From the NCBI GenBank assembly GCA_965213845.1, contig CBDCAI010000004.1:1798001-1862000 (forward strand): 64,000 nucleotides of DNA. The letters are read 5' to 3'. Positions within the stretch are counted from its first letter, which is position 1. Every line of letters starts with the position of its first letter. Below are positions 7,779 to 17,233 of this stretch, in pieces. Position numbers and translations under genes: made by a program. The notes under the pieces were generated by a model. It ran no database searches, was not told the origin of the DNA, and saw nothing but the letters and a program-made list of their open reading frames with translations. Origin of the DNA: JBBROS01 sp965213845 (GTDB lineage Bacteria > Pseudomonadota > Alphaproteobacteria > Acetobacterales > Acetobacteraceae).

Positions 7779-10700
7779 ATGACCACGACCTCCGCCACGC
7801 CGGGCCATCCGATCAGCAACGTGTCCTTGGGGAACGGGGACACGCTGGTCGTCTCCTCGGGCGGGTACACCAGCGCGGTGACGATCAACTCGGGCGGCAC
7901 CGAGCAGGTGACGAGCGCCGGGTCGAGCCTGGGCACCATCGTCAACAGCAGCGGCACGTTGAACCTGGAGAACGGGATCGCGGCCGGGGCCGTGATCAAC
8001 AGCGGCGGCCGGCTGATCGACTTCCAGGGGTCCGACACGGGCACGCTCGTTTCGGGCGGGCTTTTGGGGCTGCAGCTGGGCACGACGACGAGTGCCACGG
8101 TGTTTAGCGGCGGGCTGTTGTCGGCGTACGAGAGCACGGTGATCGGCGCGACGATCCGGTCCGGCGGGCGGGAGCAGGTGGAAGACAGCGTCGACAGCGG
8201 CACGGTGCTGCAGGGTGGCGCGACGGAGGCCATCGGCTTCTCGGGGGTGTCGTTCGGGCTGACGGTCAGCAGCGGTGCGGTGGAGACGGTGGGGTTCCGC
8301 GGGACGACGAGCACGACGATGCTGGCCAGCGGCGCGTTGGAGGTCGTGGGCTCCGGCGGCGAGGCGGATGGGACGAAGGTCTCGTCCGGGGCGGCGATGA
8401 TCGTGCAGGCGGGCGGGCTGGCGAGCGCGACGCAGCTGAGCGGCGGCGGCACGCTGGTGGTGCTGCCGGGTGCCGTTCTGGCGGGGACGGTGTCGTCGGG
8501 CGGCCAGGTCGTCTCGACCGGCGTGGTGCTGAGCCCGGCGCAATCCGCAGTGACGGTGTTCGCCGGGGTGGCGAGCGGGACGTCGGTGGGGCCGGGCGGG
8601 ATCGAGTACGTGCTGCCGGCCGGGACGGCGACGTCCGCGCTGGTCAGCGGCGGCGCGCAGATCGTCTATTCCGGCGGAATCGCGAGCGGCAGCATCCTGG
8701 TTGCGGGCGGGATGGAGACGGTGCTGGGCAGCGGCGCCTCGGTCAATGCCATGGTCGGCAGCGGCGGGACGGAGACGCTGTCCGCGGGCGGCACGGCGAC
8801 GAACGACACCGTGGCGGGCGGCACGGCGGTGGTGCTGTCCGGCGGGGCGGATTCGGGTGCGCAGGTGGGGCTGGGCGGCAGCGTGTCGGCGCTGGCCGGC
8901 GGGGTGCTGACGGGGGCGAAGGTCTCGGCCGGCGGGGTCATTACTCTCCTGGGCGGTGCCGCGGCCGGCACGGTGGTCGGCAGCGCGGGGACGCAGATCG
9001 TGGGCGGGTTCACTGACCCGACGAGTGCGGTTTCCAGCGCCGGGGTCGTGTCCGGCACGGTGGTGAACGCGGGCGGGACGGAGCTGCTGAACGACTACTA
9101 CGCCACGGATTTCGGCACGGTCGTGGGCAGCGGCGGGGTCGAGCTGGTCAGCAAGGGGACGGCGAGCGGGACCACGCTGAACAGCGGCGGGCAGGAGGTC
9201 GTGGTGCTGGGCACGGCCGTGAAGACCGTGATCAAACAGGGCGGCGTGGCGATGGCCGGCGCCGGCGTGCTCAGCGGCAGCCTGGTCGGCGCGGGCGGGA
9301 TGGAGGTGGTGAGCGGGATCGGCGTCTCGGTCTCGGCCATGGTCGGCAGCGGCGGGTTCGAGGTGGTGTACTCCGGGGGCACGACCAGCGGGGCGATGAT
9401 CGCCAGCGGGGGCGTTGAGATCGTGTTGTCGGGCGCCAGTGCCAGCAACACGGTGGTGGCCGCGGGTGGCGCGCTGGTGGTGGTGCCGGGTTCCACCGTG
9501 GTGGGCACGACCGGGGTGGGCACGACCGGGGCGGGCGCGGTGTCGGGCTTCGTGTTGTACACCAGCGGCACGGCGTTCCAGGTCTACTCGGGGACCGCGG
9601 CGAACGTGGTCGTGGGCAGCGGCGCCGTGCTGAACGTCCTGGCGGGGGGCACGGCCAGCGGGACCGTGCTGACAAACGGCGGCGCCGAGACGGTGTTCAG
9701 CGGGGGCGTCGCGTCGGGTTCCATCATCGGGTCGGGCGGGTTCGAGACGGTGGTGTCGAGCGGTCTGCTGGTGAGCGCGCAGCTGAACGGGTTCGCTTTG
9801 GTGTCGGTGGGGGGGCGGGCGATCGGGGTCACGATCGGCAACAGCGGGTACGAGGACGTACAGAGCGGCGGTGCGGCCAGCGGCACGATCCTGTCCGGTG
9901 GCTCGATGAGCATCGAAACGGGCGGGACCGCCACGGGGACGATGGTGCTTTCGGGCGGGGGCGACCGGGTGACGGGGTCGAGCACCGGCACCGTCGTTCT
10001 TTCCGGCGGGTCGGAGAACGTGAGCTTCGGCGGGGTCGCGACCGGGACGCAGGTGTCGGGCGGGGTGCAGAACGTGACCATGACGGGCACCGCCATCAAC
10101 GCGCAGCTGGGCAGCGGCGGGGTGCAGCTGGTGGGGTCCGGCGGGGTGGCGAGCGGCACGGTGCTGGGCGCCGGCGCCTACCAGGTGCTGGAGGCGGGGG
10201 CTGTGGCGAACGGGACGGTCCCGGCGGGCGGCACGGTCGTGAGCAGCGGCGTGTTCGTGGACCAGGCGAGCGGCGTGACGCTGTATGCCGGTGCGGCGAC
10301 GGGCGTGGTGCTGACCAGCAACGGCGTCGAGATCGTGTTGGCGGGCGGCAGTGCGTCGGGCACGGTGGTGGGCGCCGGGGCCGAGGACCTGGTTGCGGGG
10401 GGCACGGCGCGGGGCGCGATGCTGGGCAGCAACGGCTTCCAGAGCGTGATCGGCGGGGGAGTCGCGACGGGGACGGTGCTGGTGTCCGGCGCGTCGCAGA
10501 GCGTGGATGCGGGTGGTGTCGCCAGCGGCTCGGTGGTGGGGTCGGGCGGGGTCGTCTCGGTGCAGAACGGCGGCGTGGTCGCGGGTGTGACGGTGGGGGC
10601 CGGTGGCAACCTGTCCGTCAGCTATGGCGGGACGGCGAACGGGGCGGTGATCAGCAGCGGGGGGTTGGAGTCGATCAGCCCGTCGGGTGTGGCGAGCGGG

Positions 10701-11507
10701 TCGACGTTCCTGGTGGGGTCGGTCCTGGAGCTGTACAACGTGGCGTTCGCCGGGGGGACCGTGGCGACGGTGGACCAGAACAATGTGCTGACGGTGACCG
10801 AGGGCAGCAATGTCTACACGCAGCTGCTGGCCGGGAGCTATGTGGGCACGGCGTTCACCGCGGGGCTCGACACGTATGGGTATGGGACGGTGGTCACGGC
10901 GGCGGCGGCGCCCTGCTACTGTCCGGGGACGCTCATCCTGACGGATGCGGGCGAGGTGCCGGTGGAGGCGCTGGCGATCGGGGACCGGGTGCTGACGGTG
11001 TCGGGCGCGCGGGAGCCGATCCGGTGGATCGGGCGGCGCAGCTATGGCGGGCGGTTCATGGCGGGCCAGAAGCACCTGCTGCCGGTGCGGATCCGGGCGG
11101 GGGCGCTGGGCGAGGGACTGCCGCGGCGGGACCTTCGGGTGTCGCCGCTGCATGCCATGTTCCTGGACGGGGTGCTGGTGCCGGCGTGGTGCCTGGTGAA
11201 CGGGATGGGCATCGTGCAGGAGATGGACTGCCGCATGGTGGCCTATGTCCATGTGGAGCTGTCGCATCACAACGTGATCCTGGCCGAGGGCGCCGCATCG
11301 GAGACGTTCCTGGACGACGACAGCCGCACCCTGTTCCACAACGCGGCCGAGTATGCGGCGCTGTATGGCGAGGCCGTGGAAACCGGGCGATACTGTGCGC
11401 CGCGGGTCGAGAGCGGCTATGCGATGGAGGCGATCCGGCAGCGCATCGCCAAGGTGGCGGCAGGGCTGGCCGAGAGGCCGAAGCGGGGGCGTCGCCGGGC
11501 CGGCTGA
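7779..11507 (+). CDS. AIDA-repeat protein with C-terminal Hint domain
   Basis: 1242 residues. From about 15 to 1000 it is a long stack of AIDA-type repeats of 15-20 residues with the core SGG..(E/S).V..GG.A..T.V, predicted to form an extended beta-solenoid. Residues 1002-1042 are a boundary module (VLTVTEG..TQLLAG.Y). C1046 (CYCPGTLI) opens a Hint_2 domain with GEVPVEALAIGDRVLTVSG, IRWIGRR, SPLHAM and SHHNVILAEG near residue 1163. Hint domains self-process in hedgehog and intein proteins; activity here is unproven. There is no classical signal peptide and no autotransporter barrel, so export would need another route. Strong AAGGAG site at 7767-7772. Confidence 0.9.
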   Translation: MTTTSATPGHPISNVSLGNGDTLVVSSGGYTSAVTINSGGTEQVTSAGSSLGTIVNSSGTLNLENGIAAGAVINSGGRLIDFQGSDTGTLVSGGLLGLQLGTTTSATVFSGGLLSAYESTVIGATIRSGGREQVEDSVDSGTVLQGGATEAIGFSGVSFGLTVSSGAVETVGFRGTTSTTMLASGALEVVGSGGEADGTKVSSGAAMIVQAGGLASATQLSGGGTLVVLPGAVLAGTVSSGGQVVSTGVVLSPAQSAVTVFAGVASGTSVGPGGIEYVLPAGTATSALVSGGAQIVYSGGIASGSILVAGGMETVLGSGASVNAMVGSGGTETLSAGGTATNDTVAGGTAVVLSGGADSGAQVGLGGSVSALAGGVLTGAKVSAGGVITLLGGAAAGTVVGSAGTQIVGGFTDPTSAVSSAGVVSGTVVNAGGTELLNDYYATDFGTVVGSGGVELVSKGTASGTTLNSGGQEVVVLGTAVKTVIKQGGVAMAGAGVLSGSLVGAGGMEVVSGIGVSVSAMVGSGGFEVVYSGGTTSGAMIASGGVEIVLSGASASNTVVAAGGALVVVPGSTVVGTTGVGTTGAGAVSGFVLYTSGTAFQVYSGTAANVVVGSGAVLNVLAGGTASGTVLTNGGAETVFSGGVASGSIIGSGGFETVVSSGLLVSAQLNGFALVSVGGRAIGVTIGNSGYEDVQSGGAASGTILSGGSMSIETGGTATGTMVLSGGGDRVTGSSTGTVVLSGGSENVSFGGVATGTQVSGGVQNVTMTGTAINAQLGSGGVQLVGSGGVASGTVLGAGAYQVLEAGAVANGTVPAGGTVVSSGVFVDQASGVTLYAGAATGVVLTSNGVEIVLAGGSASGTVVGAGAEDLVAGGTARGAMLGSNGFQSVIGGGVATGTVLVSGASQSVDAGGVASGSVVGSGGVVSVQNGGVVAGVTVGAGGNLSVSYGGTANGAVISSGGLESISPSGVASGSTFLVGSVLELYNVAFAGGTVATVDQNNVLTVTEGSNVYTQLLAGSYVGTAFTAGLDTYGYGTVVTAAAAPCYCPGTLILTDAGEVPVEALAIGDRVLTVSGAREPIRWIGRRSYGGRFMAGQKHLLPVRIRAGALGEGLPRRDLRVSPLHAMFLDGVLVPAWCLVNGMGIVQEMDCRMVAYVHVELSHHNVILAEGAASETFLDDDSRTLFHNAAEYAALYGEAVETGRYCAPRVESGYAMEAIRQRIAKVAAGLAERPKRGRRRAG

Positions 11508-11574
11508 GCCCGCCAGGCGGCCCGTGGCGCGGGGCTTGCTTCGCCCGGGGTTCCACCACAGCGAGATCAACGGC

Positions 11575-12570
11575 ATGCGCACGACCCTGACGCGGCGGAC
11601 GGTCCTGGGGGGGCTTGCGGCCCCGGCGCTGATCGGGCGGGCGCGGGCGTCGGGCGGCGAGGTGACGTTGTACACCTCGGTGCCCAGCACCTATGCGAAC
11701 CGGCTGGCGGAGGGGTTCAACGCGGCCGGCACGGGCGTTACGCTGAAGGTGTTTAGCGCCGAGACGTTCCAGGTGTTCCAGCGCCTGATGGCGGAGCTGC
11801 AGGCGAACCGGCTGCGGGCGGACCTGTATCAGGTCTCGGACGTGAGCACCTTCGTGGAGCTGAAGGAGGCGCGGGCGCTGCTGCCGTACGAGTCGGCGAC
11901 GTACGCGCATTACCCCGTGGGCTTCAAGGACCCGGACTTCACCTGGATCAACTCGCGCAGCCTGATCACCTTGTTCGCCTACAACCACACGGTGATCCCG
12001 CCGGCGGACGCGCCGCGGACGTGGGACGACTGGGTGGACCCGAAATGGGCCGGCAAGCAGGCCAATGCCGACCCACGGGTCGATGGGGACGCGCTCAACT
12101 GGTATTACGTGATGCGCGAGGCCAAGGGCGTGGGCTGGTGGGAGACGTATGCCCGCAACAAGCCGCAGGTGTTCCGGGGGCATGGCGCGATGTCGGACAA
12201 GCTGATCTCGGGCGAGCTGCCGTTGACGGAGCAGCTGGACTACCTGGTGTACACGCAGGTGCGGCTGCGGCAAGCGCCGATCACGCCCGTGTATCCCGAG
12301 GTTCTGCCGCTGACGATGAGTCCGCTGGCGATCATGAAGCAGGCGCCGAACCCGGAGGGTGCGAAGATCGCCTTCGACTGGTTGCTGTCCAAGGAAGGGC
12401 AGGCGGTGCTCCAGCGGGCGAACGGGGTCTATTCGATGCGGGACGACGCGGAGCAGCTGCCGGGGAAGCCGCCGCTGGCGGGGCTGCCGATCCATCCGGT
12501 CGATCCCGTGGCGTTCACCCGGGCGCGGACGGCGATGCAGGAGGAGTTCATCCGCATCTTCGACCTGTAG
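11575..12570 (+). CDS. ABC importer substrate-binding protein, Fe(III)/Fbp-like
   Basis: 331 residues. The N-terminus MRTTLTRRTVLGG is a Tat-like signal with twin arginine, followed by EVTLYTSVPSTYANRL as in FbpA-type periplasmic iron-binding proteins (extracellular solute-binding family 1). ATG 11575 is chosen over upstream in-frame ATGs because it places the signal at the start. First gene of a three-gene importer: the permease begins 5 bp after its stop. Iron is the usual ligand of the family, but polyamines, sulfate or phosphonates are possible. Confidence 0.85.
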   Translation: MRTTLTRRTVLGGLAAPALIGRARASGGEVTLYTSVPSTYANRLAEGFNAAGTGVTLKVFSAETFQVFQRLMAELQANRLRADLYQVSDVSTFVELKEARALLPYESATYAHYPVGFKDPDFTWINSRSLITLFAYNHTVIPPADAPRTWDDWVDPKWAGKQANADPRVDGDALNWYYVMREAKGVGWWETYARNKPQVFRGHGAMSDKLISGELPLTEQLDYLVYTQVRLRQAPITPVYPEVLPLTMSPLAIMKQAPNPEGAKIAFDWLLSKEGQAVLQRANGVYSMRDDAEQLPGKPPLAGLPIHPVDPVAFTRARTAMQEEFIRIFDL

Positions 12571-12574
12571 CGGG

Positions 12575-14239
12575 ATGAAGCGCGTAGTCCTGCCTGGGAC
12601 GGCGGTGCTGGTGGCGGGGCTCGTGCTGCTGCCGCTGGTATTCCTGGTGTATGGCAGCGTGGGGACGGCGCCGCCCGGGCAGGTGTCCGGCCTCACGCTG
12701 CGCTGGTTCCAACAGGCGCTGACCTCGCCGCGATTGCTGGAGGCGGCGCGGTTGACGCTGGTGCTGGCGGCGGGGTCGACGGTGCTGGCGACGGGGCTGG
12801 GCGTGGTGCTGGCCTGGCTGGTGGCGCGGACGGACGTGCCGGCGCGGCGGCTGCTGCACCTGGGGGTGATCGCGCCGTTCTTCCTGTCGCCGTTCATCGG
12901 GGCGCTGTCGTGGGACATGCTGCTGTCGCCGCGCTTCGGTGTGCTGAACCAGGCCTTGGCCGCCCTGGGGTGGGGCGGGCTCGATGTCTACACGCCGGCT
13001 GGGATCATGTGGGTGATGGGGTTGTACTACGCGCCCTATGTCTATCTGTTCGTGCAGAGCGCGCTGTACAACTTCGACCCGGCGCTCGAGGAGGCGGCGG
13101 TGATGAGCGGGTTCGGGCGCTGGGCGACGCTGCGGCACGTGACGCTGCCGCTGATGGCGCCGGCGCTGCTGTCGGGGATGCTGCTGGCGCTGGTGGGGGC
13201 GGCCGGGCAGTTCGGCGTGCCGGCGCTGCTGGGGCGGCCGTCGCGGCTGAGCGTGCTGGCGACCAACATCTACGACCTGACCAGCATCTATCCCTCGCGG
13301 TTCAACCTGGCGGCGGCCTTGGCGGTGGAGCTGATGGCGATCGCCGGGCTGGGGGTGGCGCTGCAGCACCGGCTGCTGCGGGGCCGGGGGTACGTGACCG
13401 TCGGCGGGCGGTCGGCGCGGGCGCGGCTGCAGCCGCTGGGGGGCTGGCGGTGGCCGGCCTTCGGGCTGGCGTCGGGGTTCATGCTGGTGGGCACGGTGCT
13501 GCCGCTGCTGATGCTGCTGTATGCCTCGCTGACCCCGCTGTACACGGGCCGGGTGTCTTTGGCCGGGCTGACGCTGGACCATTACCGGGAGGTTCTGGTG
13601 GGCAACCCGCTGGCGCAGCGGGCGATCGTGAACACGGTTTGGATCTCGGCCCTGTCGGCCTCGCTGGCGGTGGCGCTGGCGGTGGTGCTGAGTTGGATCA
13701 GCCTGCGGACGCGGGTGTGGTATCGGGGCGGGCTGGATCTGCTGGTGACGCTGCCGGCCGCGATCCCGGCGGTGGCACTGGGGCTGGCGTTGCTGTGGAC
13801 GTGGGTGTTCCTGCCGCTGCCGGTGTACGGCACGGCGGCGCTGCTGGTGGTGGGTTACGTCACGGGGTTCCTGCCGTTCGCGGTGCGGGCCGTGACCTCG
13901 GTGCACCGGCAGATCGACCCGGCGCTCGAGGAGGCGGTGACGATGGTGGGCGGCGGCTGGGGCGCCACGCTGCGGCATGTCACGCTGCCGCTGCTGAAAC
14001 CGGGGATCGCGGCAGGCTGGACGCTGCTGTTCATCATCTACGTGCGGGAGCTGGCGATCTCGATCCTGCTGTATTCGCCGGGGAACGAGGTGCTGTCGGT
14101 GCTGATCTTCAACCGATGGGTGGAGGGCGACCACGGCGTGCTGGCCGCCATGGCGGTGCTGCAGGTGCTGATGATGGCGGCGCTGATCGGGCTGGCGACG
14201 CGGGTGTTCCGCGTGGACCTGGTGCGGGCGGCGGCATGA
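12575..14239 (+). CDS. ABC importer permease, two fused modules (FbpB-like)
   Basis: 554 residues with two homologous halves, each about six membrane segments and an EAA loop: EEAAVMSGFGRWATLRHVTL in the first half and EEAVTMVGGGWGATLRHVTL in the second. This tandem permease layout is typical of FbpB/ThiP-type importers. The ATG at 12575 follows the binding-protein stop closely, and the stop overlaps the ATPase start (ATGA). Confidence 0.92.
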   Translation: MKRVVLPGTAVLVAGLVLLPLVFLVYGSVGTAPPGQVSGLTLRWFQQALTSPRLLEAARLTLVLAAGSTVLATGLGVVLAWLVARTDVPARRLLHLGVIAPFFLSPFIGALSWDMLLSPRFGVLNQALAALGWGGLDVYTPAGIMWVMGLYYAPYVYLFVQSALYNFDPALEEAAVMSGFGRWATLRHVTLPLMAPALLSGMLLALVGAAGQFGVPALLGRPSRLSVLATNIYDLTSIYPSRFNLAAALAVELMAIAGLGVALQHRLLRGRGYVTVGGRSARARLQPLGGWRWPAFGLASGFMLVGTVLPLLMLLYASLTPLYTGRVSLAGLTLDHYREVLVGNPLAQRAIVNTVWISALSASLAVALAVVLSWISLRTRVWYRGGLDLLVTLPAAIPAVALGLALLWTWVFLPLPVYGTAALLVVGYVTGFLPFAVRAVTSVHRQIDPALEEAVTMVGGGWGATLRHVTLPLLKPGIAAGWTLLFIIYVRELAISILLYSPGNEVLSVLIFNRWVEGDHGVLAAMAVLQVLMMAALIGLATRVFRVDLVRAAA

Positions 14240-15324
14240 GTCATCTGGTGGTGGACAAGGTCAGCAAGCGGTTCGGCGCCGTCCCGGTGCTGCAGGATGT
14301 GTCGTTCGGGGTGGGGCGCGGCCAGGTGGCGACGCTGCTGGGGCCGTCGGGCTGCGGCAAGACGACGATGCTGCGGGCGATCGCGGGGCTGGAGACGCTG
14401 GACGGGGGCACGGTGCGACTGGGCGGGACGGTGCTGACCAAGGGGCGGCGCCTGGTGGTGGCGCCCGAGCGGCGGGGGATCGGCATGGTGTTCCAGTCCT
14501 ATGCGCTGTGGCCGCACAAGACGGTGGCGGAGAACGTGGGGCTGGGCCTGGTGCTGCGCGGCATGGGCCGGGCGGCGGCGGCGGCGCGGACGGCCCGGAT
14601 GCTGGAGTTGGTGGGGCTGCCCGGCGTCGGGACCCGTTACCCGGCGGCGTTGTCGGGTGGGCAGCAGCAGCGCGTCAGCCTGGCCCGGGCGCTGGCCTTC
14701 GAGCCGGCGTGCCTGCTGTTCGACGAGCCGCTGAGCAACCTGGACCTGATGCTGCGGGAGCGGATGCGGTTCGAGATCCGGGAGATCCTGGTCGCGTCGG
14801 GCACGACCGCCGTCTATGTGACGCACGACCAGAGCGAGGCGATGGTCGTGTCGGACACGCTGCTGATCATGCAGGGCGGCCGGATCGTGCAGGCGGGGGC
14901 GCCGGCTGCGGTGTATCGCCGGCCGACGACGCGGTTCGTCGCGGAGTTTCTGGGCCGGGCAAACCTGCTGCCGCTGGACGCCGGGGCGTCGGATGTGGCG
15001 GGGGGCGTGTTCGCGGCCGAGGGGTTGGTCCTGCGCGGGGTGGCACCGGCGGGGCGTGCGCCGGCGGAAGCGCTGGTCGCGTTCCGGCCGGAGAGCGTGA
15101 CGCTGTCCACCACTGGCGCGCTGGCGGCGGTGGTGGTGTCCAGCACCTTCCTGGGCGGGACGACGGAGTGCCGGCTTCGGATCGGGGCGGCGATGGTGGC
15201 GGCGGCGTTCCCCGGCTACCACGCGCTGGCGCCGGGGACGGCGATCCTGGTGGAGGTCGATCCGGACGGGGTGACCCTGGTGGCGGGGAACGAGACCGGG
15301 GCGGCCGCTGACCCGGCCCGGTAG
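14236..15324 (+). CDS. ABC importer ATP-binding protein (FbpC/PotA-like)
   Basis: 362 residues. Walker A GPSGCGKTT, Q-loop MVFQSYALWPHKTV, signature LSGGQQQR, Walker B LLFDEPLSNLD and H-loop VTHDQSEA are all intact. A TOBE-like regulatory domain follows from about residue 240. Its start overlaps the permease stop by 4 bp. The ATPase completes a standard three-gene importer. Confidence 0.93.
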   Translation: MSHLVVDKVSKRFGAVPVLQDVSFGVGRGQVATLLGPSGCGKTTMLRAIAGLETLDGGTVRLGGTVLTKGRRLVVAPERRGIGMVFQSYALWPHKTVAENVGLGLVLRGMGRAAAAARTARMLELVGLPGVGTRYPAALSGGQQQRVSLARALAFEPACLLFDEPLSNLDLMLRERMRFEIREILVASGTTAVYVTHDQSEAMVVSDTLLIMQGGRIVQAGAPAAVYRRPTTRFVAEFLGRANLLPLDAGASDVAGGVFAAEGLVLRGVAPAGRAPAEALVAFRPESVTLSTTGALAAVVVSSTFLGGTTECRLRIGAAMVAAAFPGYHALAPGTAILVEVDPDGVTLVAGNETGAAADPAR

Positions 15325-15350
15325 TCCGGGCTCGACGCGAGGTGCCTCCA

Positions 15351-15379
15351 TTGCTGCCCTACCGATAGCGCTGTACGAT
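15351..15379 (+). promoter_or_regulatory. Candidate promoter for the FkbM methyltransferase
   Basis: TTGCTG (15351-15356) and TACGAT (15374-15379) with a 17-bp spacer, 37 bp upstream of the ATG at 15416. Partial match to sigma70 consensus, by eye. Confidence 0.3.
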
Positions 15380-15415
15380 GGCGCACCGGCACGAACGCGC
15401 ACTCTGGGGTAATTC

Positions 15416-16171
15416 ATGGCTGAAGCCTTCAGGCATTTCATCGCGAAGGAACTGGCCGTCGGGCCCTATCGCATCGACATGCACATCGAGGATGCCGTCG
15501 CGGAAGACTGGTACCATGCCATCCCGAACCTGCTGGACCGGGAGCGCCAGTGGTGCATCGACACGATCAAGCCGGGGTTCAACGTGCTCGACGTCGGCGC
15601 GCACCAGGGGTTCATGACGACGTTGTTCGCCAAGTGCACGGGGCCGACCGGCGTTGTCCATGCGTGGGAGGCCGCGCCGAGCAATGCGGACCTGGTCGGA
15701 CGCAACGCGGTGCTGAACGGGCTGCAGAACGTCGTGGTCCACCCGTTCGGCGTGGGAAGCGAACGGGCGCGCCTGCCGATCTACGAGAACTCGGGGAACG
15801 TCATCGTTCTGGGGCCGGACACCACCTTCCCGGAAACCGGCAGCATCGAGATCGTGCGGCTGGACGACGACGTGGATCCGGCGCTGTGGGTGGATTTCCT
15901 GAAGATCGACGTGGAGGGTCATGACCTCCATGCGCTGATGGGCGCGCAGCGGATCCTGGCGCAGCGGCCGTTCATGATGCTGGAGCTGCACAACTTCATG
16001 TATCACGACCGGCTGCAGACGATCGCCGAGATCATCGAGGTGCTGAAGCGGTTCGAGTATTACGTCTGGGTGGACGATTTCAAGACGGCGTTCGACATCG
16101 GGCGGAACCCCGATCCCGCCTGGCTGGCCAGCCTGCACCACGCCCAGCTCTATTGCGTCCAGGGCGGCTGA
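15416..16171 (+). CDS. FkbM-family SAM-dependent methyltransferase
   Basis: 251 residues. The SAM-binding motif I is VLDVGAHQGFMT, followed by the acidic loop of motif II (VVHAWEAAPSN) and the FkbM feature FLKIDVEGHD. These enzymes O-methylate sugars or small molecules; the acceptor is unknown here. Stands alone between an ABC operon and a convergent LysR gene; a ggggt ribosome site precedes the ATG. Confidence 0.88.
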   Translation: MAEAFRHFIAKELAVGPYRIDMHIEDAVAEDWYHAIPNLLDRERQWCIDTIKPGFNVLDVGAHQGFMTTLFAKCTGPTGVVHAWEAAPSNADLVGRNAVLNGLQNVVVHPFGVGSERARLPIYENSGNVIVLGPDTTFPETGSIEIVRLDDDVDPALWVDFLKIDVEGHDLHALMGAQRILAQRPFMMLELHNFMYHDRLQTIAEIIEVLKRFEYYVWVDDFKTAFDIGRNPDPAWLASLHHAQLYCVQGG

Positions 16172-16192
16172 GCGGAAGCTTACCCTGCGGGG

Positions 16193-17077
16193 TCAGTGCA
16201 TCTCCTGCAGGCGGGCCAGGAGGAAGTCGCGGAAGACGGCGACGCGCTTGCTGTTCCGCAGTTCCTCCGGGTAGACGAAGAAGACGTCGACCTTGGGTGA
16301 CTTCAGCTCCGGCAGCAGGGTGACGAGGCCGTCCAGCTCCTCGTTCATCCAGTCCGGGAGGACGCCGATGCCCATGCCGGAGCGGATGGCGAGGGCCATG
16401 GCATGCAGCGAGTTGACTTCCAGCAACGGGCGGCGGGGTGAGCCGGCGCGGCGGCCGGCCTCGGCGAGCCAGTTGATGTCGGCGACGGGCGGACGGTAGT
16501 CGCCGAACAGGATCAGCTTGTGGTCGTCCAGCTCCTCCGGGCGTTGCGGGGTACCGTGGGTCTTCAGGTACTCGGGCGAGGCGACGACGACCCAGTGGAT
16601 CTGCATCAGATGACGCTGCACCAGGTCGGGCTGCTTGGGCGGGTGCATGCGGATGGCGACATCGGCCTCACGCATGGCGAGGTCGAGGTCCGTGTCGTCC
16701 AGCAGCAGGGTCATCGTGACGTCCGGGTACTGCGCCATGAAGCCCTGAAGGCGCGGGGCGAGCCAGGTGGAGCCGAAGCCGACGGTTGTCGTGACCTTGA
16801 TGCGCCCGGCCGGCTTCTCCTTGCTTTCGGTCAACAGCGCCTCGGTCATGGCGAGCTTGGCGAAGACCTCGCGCACGGTGCGGTTGAGGCTCTCGCCCTG
16901 CTCGGTCAGGATCAGGCCGCGGGCGTGGCGGTGGAACAGCGGGACCTGCAGGTTCTCCTCGAGCGCCGAGATCTGCCGCGAGACGGCGGACTGGCTGAGG
17001 TTGAGGGTCTCTCCGGCGTGGGTGAAACTCCCGGCCTCGGCCACCGCATGGAAGACCCGAAGCTTGTCCCAATCCAT
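16193..17077 (-). CDS. LysR-family transcriptional regulator
   Basis: 294 residues. The N-terminal winged helix-turn-helix is typical (LRVFHAVAEAGSFTHAGETL, then LSQSAVSRQISALEE), followed by a periplasmic-binding-like effector domain (VTTTVGFGSTWLAPRL). The start at 17077 (MDWDKLRVF) is the family start; upstream in-frame ATGs would add a non-conserved 38 residues that overlap a tandem repeat. Target unknown: no divergent partner gene, since the upstream gor is co-directional. Confidence 0.9.
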   Translation of the reverse strand: MDWDKLRVFHAVAEAGSFTHAGETLNLSQSAVSRQISALEENLQVPLFHRHARGLILTEQGESLNRTVREVFAKLAMTEALLTESKEKPAGRIKVTTTVGFGSTWLAPRLQGFMAQYPDVTMTLLLDDTDLDLAMREADVAIRMHPPKQPDLVQRHLMQIHWVVVASPEYLKTHGTPQRPEELDDHKLILFGDYRPPVADINWLAEAGRRAGSPRRPLLEVNSLHAMALAIRSGMGIGVLPDWMNEELDGLVTLLPELKSPKVDVFFVYPEELRNSKRVAVFRDFLLARLQEMH

Positions 17078-17120
17078 TGTCCCGCCTGTCCTTCCGAACG
17101 CAACATGCCCCGAGTCGTCT

Positions 17121-17190
17121 ACGATGACCCTGGCACGATGACCCTGGCACGATGACCCGGTCATGGTGACCCGGCCATGGTGACCCGGCA
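17121..17190. repeat. 14-bp tandem repeat, five units
   Basis: Units begin at 17121, 17135, 17149, 17163 and 17177. The first two are identical (acgatgaccctggc); the last three drift to (a)(c/t)g(a/g)tgacccgg. They fill the gap between gor and lysR, 44 bp upstream of the lysR ATG, so copy number would change spacing upstream of the regulator. Confidence 0.9.
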
Positions 17191-17233
17191 AGACTAGCCT
17201 GCAAAGCCCCGATCGCGTCGAGTCTTTCGCGGG

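Noticed and set aside
7719..11690. 1323-residue minus-strand ORF over the AIDA/Hint gene
   Set aside because: Shadow of the repetitive plus-strand gene. Its protein is low-complexity His/Arg/Pro without domains, and the plus frame has clear AIDA and Hint motifs.
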